Below, piece after piece: positions 36,212 through 45,778 of a stretch of DNA of 64,000 nucleotides. The DNA comes from JBBRBB01 sp963830175 (GTDB taxonomy: Bacteria; Bacteroidota; Bacteroidia; Chitinophagales; Chitinophagaceae), in contig CAWHKV010000002.1 of assembly GCA_963830175.1 (NCBI GenBank), positions 806,001 through 870,000 on the forward strand, given 5' to 3'. Position numbers and translations under genes: made by a program. A model generated the notes under the pieces. It saw only the letters and a program-made list of their open reading frames with translations. It ran no database searches and was not told the origin of the DNA. How positions within the stretch are numbered: the stretch's first letter is position 1; every line of letters starts with the position of its first letter.

Positions 36212-37468
36212 ATGAAAGAAATGGACCAGCTTCAAACTTCATTTAATTTTAATGAGACCGCCCAGCGATTAAAAGGTGTGGTGAACCGAACGCCCTTAAA
36301 TTTTAATAGTCACCTTTCATCAAAATATAAATGCAACATTTATTTGAAACGGGAAGACCTGCAGGTTGTTCGTTCTTATAAACTTAGAGGTGCATATAAT
36401 TTAATGAGTTCTTTATCGCATGATCAATTGCAAAGAGGTGTTGTTTGTGCCAGCGCCGGTAACCATGCGCAGGGATTTGCATACTCATGCAAAAAATTGC
36501 ATTGCAAGGGTGTTGTTTTTATGCCCATTATTACCCCCAAACAAAAAATTCATCAAACAAAAATGTTTGGTGAACATTATATTGAAGTGGTGCTAACCGG
36601 CGATTCTTTTGAAGATTGTGCTGAAGCAGCCAGGTCGTATACATTAGCGCATAATAAAACATTTATACCACCATATGATGACTACAAAATAATTGAAGGG
36701 CAGGCAACTGTAGGTATGGAAATACTGGAAGACGAAAGTAATATTGATTATTTATTTGTTCCAGTCGGGGGCGGTGGGCTTGCAGCGGGTGTAGGTTTTT
36801 ATTTTAAAATGTATTCACCTGCGACAAAGATCATAGGGGTAGAACCAGCCGGCGCGCCATCTATGTTACACGCTTTTAATGCTGGAGCTCCTGTAACACT
36901 TCCGCATATAGAAAGGTTTGTTGATGGTGCCTCTGTTAGCAGGGTCGGAGATATTACTTACAGCATATGTAAAGATGTGCTGGAAGAAGTGCATTTAATA
37001 CCTGAAGGAAAAGTATGTACTACAATACTTAAAATGTATAATGAAGATGCTATTGTTGCTGAGCCTGCAGGTGCTTTATCTATTTCTGCATTGGATGATT
37101 ATAAGGAAGAGATCAGGGGAAAAAATGTTGTGTGCATTGTAAGTGGCGGGAATAACGATATTGACAGAATGCAGGAAATAAAAGAACGTTCTCTTATCTA
37201 CGAAGGTTTAAAACATTATTTTTTGGTAAGGTTTGCTCAGCGCCCAGGTGCGTTAAAAGAATTTGTTAATGAAATTCTTGGACCTGATGATGACATCACC
37301 CGTTTTGAATACATGCAAAAGCATAACAAAGAAACTGGTCCCGCCTTAGTGGGTATAGAGCTTAAGTATAAAAAAGATTTTGAAGCACTGGTGCAAAGAA
37401 TGAAAGATTGCAATATTGATTTCACCGAGCTGAGGAAAAATGATGTAATATTCGAATACATTGTATAA
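36212..37468 (+). CDS. ilvA: Threonine ammonia-lyase (threonine dehydratase)
   Basis: PLP enzyme that deaminates threonine to 2-oxobutanoate, the entry to isoleucine synthesis; 418 residues. The PLP lysine is in VRSYKLRGAYN near residue 57, SAGNHAQGFAYS is near 87-98, the phosphate-binding loop is PVGGGGLAAGVG near 190-201, and IVSGGNNDIDRM is near 310. The C-terminal 80 residues form an ACT-like domain (YFLVRFAQRPGALKEFVNEIL), suggesting allosteric control. It is 40 bases upstream of ppc, so possibly co-transcribed. Confidence 0.95.
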   Translation: MKEMDQLQTSFNFNETAQRLKGVVNRTPLNFNSHLSSKYKCNIYLKREDLQVVRSYKLRGAYNLMSSLSHDQLQRGVVCASAGNHAQGFAYSCKKLHCKGVVFMPIITPKQKIHQTKMFGEHYIEVVLTGDSFEDCAEAARSYTLAHNKTFIPPYDDYKIIEGQATVGMEILEDESNIDYLFVPVGGGGLAAGVGFYFKMYSPATKIIGVEPAGAPSMLHAFNAGAPVTLPHIERFVDGASVSRVGDITYSICKDVLEEVHLIPEGKVCTTILKMYNEDAIVAEPAGALSISALDDYKEEIRGKNVVCIVSGGNNDIDRMQEIKERSLIYEGLKHYFLVRFAQRPGALKEFVNEILGPDDDITRFEYMQKHNKETGPALVGIELKYKKDFEALVQRMKDCNIDFTELRKNDVIFEYIV

Positions 37469-37508
37469 TGTGCAGGGCTGACTTTTCAGTTCTGAGTAAA
37501 ATTTAATA

Positions 37509-40085
37509 ATGAACCAGATAACGAACCCGGCACTGCAATCTTTTAACAGTAATGTTGGCATAAAATTTCAACTGTATAACAGCCTGTTCACATCGCTTCC
37601 TTTTCAGCGAATAGAAAAAACTGGGGTAATGCTTTCATTGCTATTGGATAGCTGCGAAGAAGGGTTTCGTAATAATTTAAGTCCCAATGAGATCATCGAT
37701 AATTTTTTCGAAAAACACATTACTTATAAAACCGAGAAAGAAAAATTAAGCCTGCTGTTTCTTTTTATTCAATATGCCGAAAGGCAGGTGGTATTGTTCG
37801 ATGCTGTTGAAGATGCTGCATTCAACGAAATTCATGATGATAACGAACCCGGAACCATGCGGCATCTTACATCACAGGTTGTAGAAAATAAAAAGCAAAG
37901 CCAACTTGCAGAAAAACTCAAAGACTTTTCCATTCGTCTTGTGCTTACTGCGCATCCAACACAGTTTTATCCCGATACTGTACTTGGTATCATGACAGAT
38001 CTTTCAAAAGCGTTGAGAGAAAACAATGCAGGATTGATCAATACATACCTGCAACAATTAGGTAAAACAGCCTTTCTAAAAAAACAAAAACCCACGCCAT
38101 TAGATGAGGCCATGAACTTGTTGTGGTATCTCGAAAACATTTTCTACCCTGCTGCCGGCAGAATTACCTCTTTTATAAAAAGCCAGTTTCCAAAAGCGAT
38201 CGATGACAGTAAATCTATCATAAACATGGGGTTTTGGCCGGGAGGTGACCGTGATGGCAATCCCTTTGTTAATACAGGTATCACGCTGCAGGTGGCAGAA
38301 GCCTTACGCGGAAGCATTCTTAAATGTTATTACCTGGAGATACGGCGTTTAAAGCGCAGGCTTACATTTAAAGGCATTGATGTAATTCTTGTAGAACTTG
38401 AAAAGGAATTATACGATAATGTGTTTATTCCCGGTGCAAAAACCGAGATCAATAAAAAGCGTTTATTAACAGAACTTAATAAAATTAAAGAGATCATTAT
38501 TAATGAACATGACGGGCTTTTTCTTCACCTTGTTCAAAACCTCATAAACAAGGTGCATATTTTCGGGATGCATTTCGCGTCTCTTGATATACGGCAGGAG
38601 AGCAGTGTACATACAAGGTTAATGCAGGTGCTTTCATCCAAAGGGAAAATCGTTCCTAAAGAATATATTCAATGGAATGACGATAAAAAGATTGCTTTTT
38701 TAACTGAAAACAAAAAAACACTGCCAAAGGAAGATTATGGAGATGTATTAATACAGGATACGCTTGATTCAATTAAAGCCATTAGAACCATTCAAAAACA
38801 AAATGGAGAAGAAGGATGCAACAGGTATGTAATAAGCCAGTGTAACAGCGTATTAAATGTGTTGGAAGTGTTTGGACTTTGTGTTTTATGCGGATGGGAT
38901 CCGGATGATATAAAGGTTGATATTATTCCTTTATTCGAAACCATAGATGACCTTGAAAATGCCATGGACATCATGCGCAGTTTATACAGTAACCCTGTAT
39001 ACCGGAAGCATGTTCAAAAGCGTAACAACACTCAAACCATCATGCTGGGTTTTTCTGATGGTACAAAAGATGGTGGCTACCTGATGGCGAATTTTGGCAT
39101 ATACAAAGCAAGAGAAGCACTTACTGCGATATCCAAAGAATTTAATGTTGATGTCGTGTTTTTTGACGGCAGGGGAGGACCACCTGCACGCGGCGGTGGA
39201 AAAACACACAATTTTTATGCTTCTATGGGTAAGAATATATCAAACAAGCAAATTCAACTAACCATACAGGGGCAAACGGTAAGTTCAAATTTCGGCACCA
39301 TTGAATCTGCACAGTATAATATGGAACAATTACTGCACGCAGGCATATACAGTTCAATATTGGCATCCAACGAACAAACATTTTCAAAGGAGGAAGAAAC
39401 ATTAATCCGCAGCCTTTCTGAAGCAGGATATAAATCTTACATATCGCTCAAACATCACCCCTTATTTGTTGATTATTTATCGGATGTTAGTCCTTTAACT
39501 TATTACAGCGAGGCGAATATCGGTAGCAGGCCCTCGAGCCGGGCGAAAAAAGAAAAACTGAATTTAAAAGACCTGCGGGCCATTCCATTCGTTGGCGCAT
39601 GGACACAAATGAAACAAAATGTGCCAGGATATTTCGGCGTAGGGTCTGCGTTAAGAGAGCTTGAAAAACAAGGAAAATTCGATTACGTAAAAGCATTATA
39701 TCAAAACTCCCTTTTCTTTAAAACCCTGCTGGATAATTGCGAGATGGCAATGAAAAAATGTTTTTTTCCCTTAACCCAATTTCTTTCGAAGGAAGAAAAA
39801 TATGCCGAAATATGGAACATCATTTATGATGAATATCAACTTACAAAAGAATATATTTTTAAGTTAACAGGTAAGGAGTTAATGAGCGATTTTCCTGTAG
39901 ACCAGATGTCGGTTGTTATGCGGGAGAGAATGGTATTGCCCTTGCTTACCATTCAGCAATTTGCCATTACCCGTATTCGTAAAATAAAAGAAAGTAAAAA
40001 GAATGATCCATTACTTGAAACACTTAGAAAACTGGTAATTCGCTGCTCTTTTGGAATTATAAATGCCGGGCGAAATTCTGTATAA
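37509..40085 (+). CDS. ppc: Phosphoenolpyruvate carboxylase
   Basis: Anaplerotic enzyme making oxaloacetate from PEP and bicarbonate; 858 residues, within the bacterial range. Active-site motifs are VLTAHPTQFYPDTV near 146-159, MGFWPGGDRDGNPFVN near 240-255, and VFFDGRGGPPARGGGKTHNF near 553-572, all conserved. The C-terminus ends INAGRNSV, fitting the usual RNTG-like end only loosely. Following ilvA, it may help supply aspartate-family precursors consumed through threonine (inference). The gene appears complete, with no break. Confidence 0.96.
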   Translation: MNQITNPALQSFNSNVGIKFQLYNSLFTSLPFQRIEKTGVMLSLLLDSCEEGFRNNLSPNEIIDNFFEKHITYKTEKEKLSLLFLFIQYAERQVVLFDAVEDAAFNEIHDDNEPGTMRHLTSQVVENKKQSQLAEKLKDFSIRLVLTAHPTQFYPDTVLGIMTDLSKALRENNAGLINTYLQQLGKTAFLKKQKPTPLDEAMNLLWYLENIFYPAAGRITSFIKSQFPKAIDDSKSIINMGFWPGGDRDGNPFVNTGITLQVAEALRGSILKCYYLEIRRLKRRLTFKGIDVILVELEKELYDNVFIPGAKTEINKKRLLTELNKIKEIIINEHDGLFLHLVQNLINKVHIFGMHFASLDIRQESSVHTRLMQVLSSKGKIVPKEYIQWNDDKKIAFLTENKKTLPKEDYGDVLIQDTLDSIKAIRTIQKQNGEEGCNRYVISQCNSVLNVLEVFGLCVLCGWDPDDIKVDIIPLFETIDDLENAMDIMRSLYSNPVYRKHVQKRNNTQTIMLGFSDGTKDGGYLMANFGIYKAREALTAISKEFNVDVVFFDGRGGPPARGGGKTHNFYASMGKNISNKQIQLTIQGQTVSSNFGTIESAQYNMEQLLHAGIYSSILASNEQTFSKEEETLIRSLSEAGYKSYISLKHHPLFVDYLSDVSPLTYYSEANIGSRPSSRAKKEKLNLKDLRAIPFVGAWTQMKQNVPGYFGVGSALRELEKQGKFDYVKALYQNSLFFKTLLDNCEMAMKKCFFPLTQFLSKEEKYAEIWNIIYDEYQLTKEYIFKLTGKELMSDFPVDQMSVVMRERMVLPLLTIQQFAITRIRKIKESKKNDPLLETLRKLVIRCSFGIINAGRNSV

Positions 40086-40195
40086 CTTAAAGTTTGATCT
40101 TACAACCTTTTTACTTTTTAATTACTATCTTAAACTTTTAATCCCTTAAAAAGATTTGATTAATTATTTCTAATTCAAAAAAATAAAAAAGAAGA

Positions 40196-40996
40196 ATGGC
40201 TTTATTAAATTTCAAAAACATGCGGAGCTTCTGCTTGTCACTTGTGTTTCTGTATGCTATACCAACATTTGCATACGCACATGAAAAGGAGTTTTACCAG
40301 GTGAGAACTTATATACTTACATCCAACGAACAAATTGAACTAACTGATCAATACTTAAAAGAAGCTTTATTGCCTGCCTTGCACCGCTTACATATTAAAA
40401 CCGTCGGTGTTTTTAAGCCCATTGCTAATGATACGGCTTCATTAAAAAAGGTGATTGTAATTATACCTTTTAAAAACCTGGATGAATGGCTATCGATGCA
40501 GAAAAGTTTAAACAGTGATAAAGAATATATCTCCACCTCAAAATTCTTTTATGCCGCTTCTGCAGATGCTGCACCCTACAAAAGAATGGAATCTACTTTA
40601 TTAGAAGCTTTTCCTATGCATAGCATATTAACCGTGCCCCAATTGAAATCGCCTAAAACCCAACGGGTATACGAGTTACGCAGTTATGAAAGCCCCACAG
40701 AACATCTGTATGAAAGAAAGGTTAGCATGTTTAACGAGGGTGATGAAATAGGACTGTTCAATCAACTAAATTTTAATGCTGTTTTTTATGGCAGTGTTAT
40801 TTCAGGTTGCAACATGCCTAATCTGATGTACATGACATCTTTTGAAAGTATGGAAGACAGGGATGCGCATTGGAAAAGTTTTGGCGATAGCCCCTTCTGG
40901 AAAAAGATTTCTTCTGATCCTGTATATGAAAACAACGTGTCTGTTTCTCACAACGATATAACCCTGATGCACGCCACCGATTATTCTGATCTGTAA
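40196..40996 (+). CDS. NIPSNAP-family exported protein
   Basis: A 266-residue protein with a signal peptide (hydrophobic about 10-25, cleavage near YAHEKE) and two NIPSNAP-like ferredoxin-fold domains. The first starts FYQVRTYILTSNEQIELTDQYLKEALLPALHRLHIKTVGVFKP (residues 32-75); the second starts QRVYELRSYESPTEHLYERKVSMFNEGDEIGLF near 156-188. Function is unknown; NIPSNAP proteins in Bacteroidota are often exported. It is 10 bases upstream of a beta-propeller gene and likely co-transcribed with it. Confidence 0.85.
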   Translation: MALLNFKNMRSFCLSLVFLYAIPTFAYAHEKEFYQVRTYILTSNEQIELTDQYLKEALLPALHRLHIKTVGVFKPIANDTASLKKVIVIIPFKNLDEWLSMQKSLNSDKEYISTSKFFYAASADAAPYKRMESTLLEAFPMHSILTVPQLKSPKTQRVYELRSYESPTEHLYERKVSMFNEGDEIGLFNQLNFNAVFYGSVISGCNMPNLMYMTSFESMEDRDAHWKSFGDSPFWKKISSDPVYENNVSVSHNDITLMHATDYSDL

Positions 40997-41006
40997 TTAT
41001 TATTTT

Positions 41007-42533
41007 ATGAAAAGTATTGTGCTGGTATTTTCTGTTTGCCTGGTTTATATAAATGTAACTGCGCAACAACATCCTCATGGAATTTTTGAAGATCATTCCG
41101 ATGTAGGTAATGTGGCTATAAAAGGCAATGCGGTGTACGATGAAATAGACCAGTCGTATATTATAGAAGGTGCGGGAACAAACATCTGGCATACCAACGA
41201 CGAGTTTCAATTTCTGTATAGGAAGATGAGCGGCAATTTTATTTTAACCACGCATGCTAAGTTTTTATCAGCCGGTGTTGATCCGCACCGTAAATGGGGT
41301 TGGATGATACGCAGATCTTTAGAAGGAAATTCAGCGCATGTTAATGCAGTGGTGCATGGAGATGGGTTAACCTCATTGCAGTTTCGAAAATCAAAAGGAG
41401 ATTCAACCCGCGAAATTAAATCCGCAATCACCCATGCAGATGTAGTTCAGTTAGAAAGAAGGGGCGATACCTGTATCATGTCCGTTGCGAGAGATGGAGA
41501 ATTATTTATAACCAGTCAAACCATAATACCCTTAGGCGAAGAGGTTTATGTTGGCTTATTTGTTTGTGCACATAATCCTGCGGTTATTGAAAAAGCTAAA
41601 TTTTATAACGTAAGAATTACTAAGCCTGTTTATAAGGGTATGGTAATGTATAAAGATTACCTGGGCAGCAGGCTCGAAATTTTAGATGTTACCACTTCGC
41701 AGCGATCTATTTTATATCAGTCACCTAGGTCGTTGCAAGCGCCTAATTGGACAGTGGATAATAAGGCACTGGTTTATAATAGCGATGGATTATTATATCA
41801 TTTCGACCTTGCCACCAGGCAACCTGTAATTATAAATACCGGCAGTGCCAAACAGAATAATAACGACCATGTTATTTCATTCGATGGTAAAATGATAGGC
41901 ATTAGCAATTACAACGATTCATTAAAAGGATCTTGTATTTACACATTGCCCATAAGCGGCGGCGAGCCCACACGTATTACAAATATGGCGCCTTCTTATT
42001 TACATGGCTGGTCGCCCGATGGAAAATTTCTAACCTATACTGCCGAGCGCGAAAAAGATTACAATATTTACCGCATACCCTCCACCGGCGGTCCGGAAGA
42101 ACAACTTACTATTTCAAAAGGGTTGGATGATGGGTCGGAATATTCTCCCGATGGCAATTATATTTACTTTAATTCTGTTCGCAGCGGCACCATGCAGTTG
42201 TGGCGCATGTTTCCCGATGGCACCAACCAGCAGGCTGTAACCAGCGATTCTTTAAACAACTGGTTTCCCCACATATCACCCGATGGCAAATGGATAGCAT
42301 ACCTCACATTCGGTCGCGATGTTGAACCCGGCGATCATCCCTTTTATAAACATGTATACCTGCGGTTAATGCCTGTAGGTGGTGGCGCAAGTAAAGTGAT
42401 CGCTTATTTATATGGAGGTCAGGGAACAATCAATACACCATCGTGGTCGCCAGACAGCAAACACATTGCTTTTGTTAGCAACAGCGATTTTTTATCACCG
42501 GTTTATCCCATTGAAAAGCCTGTAAAAAAATAA
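41007..42533 (+). CDS. TolB-like beta-propeller exported protein
   Basis: A 508-residue exported protein (signal peptide ending near VTAQQ). Residues about 20-210 form a laminin-G/DUF1349-like beta-sandwich (GNVAIKGNAVYDEIDQSYIIEGAGTNIWHTNDEFQFLYRK, VGLFVCAHN). From about 220 on come repeated PD40/TolB propeller blades (APNWTVDNKALVYNSDG, GWSPDGKFLTYTAE, EYSPDGNYIYFNS, HISPDGKWIAYLT, SWSPDSKHIAFVS). It is probably a periplasmic or surface sugar- or peptide-binding protein; substrate unknown. It should not be read as the TolB of the Tol-Pal system. Forms a pair with the NIPSNAP gene. Confidence 0.86.
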   Translation: MKSIVLVFSVCLVYINVTAQQHPHGIFEDHSDVGNVAIKGNAVYDEIDQSYIIEGAGTNIWHTNDEFQFLYRKMSGNFILTTHAKFLSAGVDPHRKWGWMIRRSLEGNSAHVNAVVHGDGLTSLQFRKSKGDSTREIKSAITHADVVQLERRGDTCIMSVARDGELFITSQTIIPLGEEVYVGLFVCAHNPAVIEKAKFYNVRITKPVYKGMVMYKDYLGSRLEILDVTTSQRSILYQSPRSLQAPNWTVDNKALVYNSDGLLYHFDLATRQPVIINTGSAKQNNNDHVISFDGKMIGISNYNDSLKGSCIYTLPISGGEPTRITNMAPSYLHGWSPDGKFLTYTAEREKDYNIYRIPSTGGPEEQLTISKGLDDGSEYSPDGNYIYFNSVRSGTMQLWRMFPDGTNQQAVTSDSLNNWFPHISPDGKWIAYLTFGRDVEPGDHPFYKHVYLRLMPVGGGASKVIAYLYGGQGTINTPSWSPDSKHIAFVSNSDFLSPVYPIEKPVKK

Positions 42534-42537
42534 ATTA

Positions 42538-42613
42538 TTTTTTGTAACCGGCTGCAAGTATTATCTCAACGTTAGTTGCGTCGCACCCTTGTGCGTTCTG
42601 TACAAAATGCGAC
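42538..42613 (+). repeat. Dispersed palindrome-type repeat, copy C
   Basis: Left box TTATTTTTTGTAACCGGC and right box GTTGCGTCGCACCCTTGT match copy B, one mismatch each. Here the right end folds: GTCGCA pairs with TGCGAC (42608-42613), with an inner TTGT/ACAA pairing, resembling a REP-type hairpin. It lies directly after the stop codon of the beta-propeller gene. Confidence 0.7.
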
Positions 42614-42794
42614 AGGCTTTCCAGAATAAAATTTATGCGTATCAATTTCAATGATTAAAGCTTTCGGTGTATAATTCAATAGGTTGCCATAGGCTTTATT
42701 CTACGGTTTAAACAAAAAGAAATTAACACCTGTTGTTAAGTTGGGGCCCCCTAAAATCAAAAACTTTTTATTAGTTTGTAATGCAATTCAAACT

Positions 42795-43667
42795 ATGAAT
42801 GTGAACACCGAAATATCCGCCTTGTTTAACCTGATAGATGATCCTGACGCTGAGGTTTTTAATACCGTAAGTGAAAAGATTGTTGAATATGGAAAAGGTA
42901 TAATTCCCAACCTCGAAAATCTTTGGGAAAATACGGTGAGTGAAGATGTGCAGGAACGTATTGAAATGCTTATTCACCGGTTGCATTATTCAGACCTTGT
43001 AAATGATTTTACAGAGTGGCGCAACAGCGCTTATCAGGACTTGCTTTTTGGTGCATTGCTGGTAGCAAGGTTTCAATACCCTGATCTGCAAACTGGCCCC
43101 GTTATACAGGAAATAGAAAAGATAAGAAGGAATGTTTGGCTTGAGTTAAACAGCTTTTTAACGCCATTGGAACAAGCCAATGTTATTACCAGCATTGTGT
43201 ATAATTATTACAATCTTAAAGGGGTTGAGGTGTCTTATAACAACCCTGATGAATTTCTATTTCACAAAGTGCTTCAATCAAAAAAAGGAAATACTATTAC
43301 CAATGGAATTCTTTACCTCGTTCTTGCAGAATTACTTGCAATGCCGGTACGCGCCATCAATATTCCAAAGCAATTTGTGTTAGCATTTTTTGGTAATGTT
43401 AACGAAGCATCTGATGCAACCAATGATCCTAAAAAGCAAATAAGTTTTTTTGTGGATGCTACTACCGGGCAGATATTTAGCCAGAAAGATGTAGATAATT
43501 ATTTCAACCGGCTTTCCATACCGTCTTCTTCATCTTATTTCAAACCAATGAATCACGTAAGGATCATCCAGATGTTACTGGAAGAACTTTCAAAATGTTT
43601 TGACACTCCCGAGAAACAATATAAGCGGTTAGAATTATTACAGCTTTCATTGTTGCTTGATAAATAA
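42795..43667 (+). CDS. Transglutaminase-like (SirB1-type) protein
   Basis: A 290-residue cytoplasmic protein from ATG 42795, which follows a non-coding lead-in that is also open. The N-terminal 70 residues are a helical repeat (IPNLENLWENTVSEDVQERIEMLIHRLHY). The rest matches the SirB1/Transglut_core2 family: LVARFQYPDLQTGPVIQEIEKIRRNVWLEL, LTPLEQANVITSIVYNYYNLKGVEVSYNNPDEFLFHKVLQSKKGNTITNGILYLVLAELLAMPVRAINIPKQFVLAF. Note that the usual catalytic Cys position in this fold is occupied by TITNGILYL here, so it may be non-catalytic. Followed by a bidirectional terminator. Confidence 0.8.
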   Translation: MNVNTEISALFNLIDDPDAEVFNTVSEKIVEYGKGIIPNLENLWENTVSEDVQERIEMLIHRLHYSDLVNDFTEWRNSAYQDLLFGALLVARFQYPDLQTGPVIQEIEKIRRNVWLELNSFLTPLEQANVITSIVYNYYNLKGVEVSYNNPDEFLFHKVLQSKKGNTITNGILYLVLAELLAMPVRAINIPKQFVLAFFGNVNEASDATNDPKKQISFFVDATTGQIFSQKDVDNYFNRLSIPSSSSYFKPMNHVRIIQMLLEELSKCFDTPEKQYKRLELLQLSLLLDK

Positions 43668-43670
43668 AAA

Positions 43671-43694
43671 AAATACCGCCAATTGGCGGTATTT
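43671..43694. terminator. Bidirectional intrinsic terminator
   Basis: AAATACCGCC and GGCGGTATTT form a perfect 10-bp stem with an AATT loop, flanked by A and T tracts. It serves both the transglutaminase-like gene and the convergent FKBP operon. Confidence 0.85.
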
Positions 43695-43715
43695 CTATTT
43701 AATACGAATGTTTTT

Positions 43716-44633
43716 TTATTCACCATCAGCGGGCATTTGCATGCCTGGGCTTCCTCCTGCCGGTGCAGGTTTAACATCAATGATTTCCATATCAAAAACC
43801 AGGTTTGAATAAGGTGGCATTTCGGGGCCGCGACCCTGTGAACCATAACCCATCATGCTTGGAACAATCACTTTACCTTTAGCACCCTTGCCAAAGTAAG
43901 GTAACGCTTCATCCCATCCCTGTATTACCTGGTGTGCACCAACGGGAACCTCAATAGGATCTGTATGTCCTTTAGAAGAATCAAGGTTGGTATCGAACAC
44001 AGTACCATCAGATAAAAAATAACCTTTGTATTTTATTACAGCGATCATTCCTGAATCTGCTTTCACTGCCGCATCCCCCGGGGTTTCAATTATAACGAAA
44101 GCACCATTCTTGGTTTTTTCACCTTTTAAATTGTTCTTAGCCATGTAGGCAATTATTTCCTGCCCTTCACGATCTTTTTGAAAGTCAGATTCTTTCTGGT
44201 AATCTGCCATCATTAAACTGTCTGTTGCAAATACATCCATCAGTTTCAGGCGGCACGTAATGGTTCCTCCTTTTACAAATGTGGCATCATAGTCAGGAAT
44301 AAATTTCCTGTTCTTTAATGTATCCACGCTTAGTTTAACCACTGCACTGTCTCCTTTACTCATAAGCGGTATAATTTCCATAAAGGTGTACTGCGACCGT
44401 TGAGAAGTATCAACAGGAGAGTAACCGGGAATTTTACCGAACGAAGAGTTAAGTACGCTGTCTTTATCTCCAATGGTATATTGAAGGTGAAATTTTACAA
44501 ATTCACCAGCTTTGGGTTTTTCTGTGCCCTTGCCAGGGAAAATTTTGTACACCAGCCCAGAAGGTGTTTTTTCATAATTTACATTACAGGCAATAAGCCA
44601 TAATGCGGTAAATGCTACAATTGTCGTTTTCAT
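43716..44633 (-). CDS. FKBP-type peptidyl-prolyl isomerase, lipoprotein
   Basis: A 305-residue envelope prolyl isomerase. Residues 1-16 form a lipoprotein signal (lipobox LIAC). Two FKBP-like regions are visible: a degenerate one at about 22-135 (SGLVYKIFPGKGTEKPKAGEFVKFHLQYTIGD) and a well-formed one at about 190-292 (IAVIKYKGYFLSDGTVFDTNL, VIQGWDEALPYFGKGAKGKVIVPSMMGYGSQG, YSNLVFDMEIIDV). A Gly/Met/Pro-rich tail follows. It is probably a folding factor for exported proteins. It lies five bases from the DHH phosphoesterase gene. Confidence 0.92.
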   Translation of the reverse strand: MKTTIVAFTALWLIACNVNYEKTPSGLVYKIFPGKGTEKPKAGEFVKFHLQYTIGDKDSVLNSSFGKIPGYSPVDTSQRSQYTFMEIIPLMSKGDSAVVKLSVDTLKNRKFIPDYDATFVKGGTITCRLKLMDVFATDSLMMADYQKESDFQKDREGQEIIAYMAKNNLKGEKTKNGAFVIIETPGDAAVKADSGMIAVIKYKGYFLSDGTVFDTNLDSSKGHTDPIEVPVGAHQVIQGWDEALPYFGKGAKGKVIVPSMMGYGSQGRGPEMPPYSNLVFDMEIIDVKPAPAGGSPGMQMPADGE

Positions 44634-44638
44634 TTGTT

Positions 44639-45646
44639 TTACTGTAATTGATTTTCGTATTGTTTAAGAACTTCTTTAAATTTTTCTACATTTTCTTCAA
44701 TCGATGCGGAACTTCTGCCACCCGCAGCGTTAAAATGACCACCACCTTCAAAATGTGCACGGGCCAGTGCATTTACGTCAAAATTACTTTTACTTCTGAA
44801 ACTCCATTTCCTTTCTTCAGTACGGTCTATAAGTAGTGCGCCAAATTTAATACCTTCTATGCTTAAAAGGTAATTAACGAGACCTTCGGTATCGCCGGTT
44901 TTAATTTCATATTTCTGCAAATCTTTGCGCGGTATAACCATAAGCGCAGTATTGTACTCATATAACACTTCCATTCTGTACAATAGGGCATTGCCAATAA
45001 ACTTAAGGCGGCTCTCAGAAAAGTTATCGTAAATATTATCGTGTATAAGGGAATGTTCTATTCCAAGGTCTTTAAAATGTGCAACCATTCTATGCACATT
45101 AGCCGATGTTATGGCAAACCTGAAAGAACCTGTATCGGTCATTACACCTGTGTACAGGCAGGTGCCAATATCTTTCGTCATTTTATCACTAAAAGGGGAT
45201 GCCGCAATAAAATCGTAAACCATTTCGCAGGTTGAACTTTTTTGTGTATCACTATATCCATAATCATACACCCCTTCCGGCGGTTGCTGGTGGTGGTCTA
45301 TTAGTACTTTAATACCGGTAGCCTGTGTTAATGGAACTTCCATTCTTTTGGTGCGTACCATTATATTAAAATCAAGGCAGAATAATATGTTTGCCTGGTT
45401 AATTAACTGGATACATTTATCCATTTCAGCTTCAAAATTTACCACCTTATCGGAACCGGGAAGCCAGTTTAAAAACTTAGCCCAGTTGGTAGGAGAGATT
45501 ACGGTAACCTCGTGCCCCATGGATTTAAGAAAATGGAACATGCCTAAAGATGATCCCATTGCATCGCCATCGGGTTTCTGATGGGTCGTAATAATTATTT
45601 TTTTCGGTTCATCCAGTAAGGGATAAAACTTTTCAAGTGCCTGCAT
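44639..45646 (-). CDS. DHH-family phosphoesterase, NrnA-like
   Basis: Bifunctional oligoribonuclease/pAp-phosphatase type, degrading nano-RNA and recycling 3'-phosphoadenosine 5'-phosphate. The 335 residues start at ATG 45646, chosen over a TTG five codons earlier. The DHH domain shows ITTHQKPDGDAMGSSLG near 18-34, CLDFN near 89, LIDHHQQPP near 115-123 and GVMTDTGSFR near 168-177. The DHHA1 C-terminus has the nucleotide loop EGGGHFNAAGGRS near 307-319. In sulfur-assimilating bacteria pAp removal supports sulfate reduction, but these genes are not adjacent here. Confidence 0.92.
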   Translation of the reverse strand: MQALEKFYPLLDEPKKIIITTHQKPDGDAMGSSLGMFHFLKSMGHEVTVISPTNWAKFLNWLPGSDKVVNFEAEMDKCIQLINQANILFCLDFNIMVRTKRMEVPLTQATGIKVLIDHHQQPPEGVYDYGYSDTQKSSTCEMVYDFIAASPFSDKMTKDIGTCLYTGVMTDTGSFRFAITSANVHRMVAHFKDLGIEHSLIHDNIYDNFSESRLKFIGNALLYRMEVLYEYNTALMVIPRKDLQKYEIKTGDTEGLVNYLLSIEGIKFGALLIDRTEERKWSFRSKSNFDVNALARAHFEGGGHFNAAGGRSSASIEENVEKFKEVLKQYENQLQ

Positions 45647-45752
45647 ATAATGTGGCGGCAAAATTGCGCCTTTAAGCCCATTCCTTCAAATCAATTTTAG
45701 GTCTATTGTATTTGTTAACATAAAAAACCATAAACTAAGCCGTTTATACCCT

Positions 45753-45760
45753 TAGTTTTG
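45753..45760 (+). promoter_or_regulatory. Candidate -7 promoter box for ndk
   Basis: TAGTTTTG matches TAnnTTTG and lies 18 bases before the ndk ATG, giving a short leader of about 14 bases. Confidence 0.5.
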
Positions 45761-45778
45761 CGCCATTCAATAAAATTT

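Noticed and set aside
41007..42533. TolB of the Tol-Pal system
   Set aside because: Propeller blades are shared, but there is an extra N-terminal beta-sandwich and no tol/pal genes nearby; the pairing is with a NIPSNAP gene.
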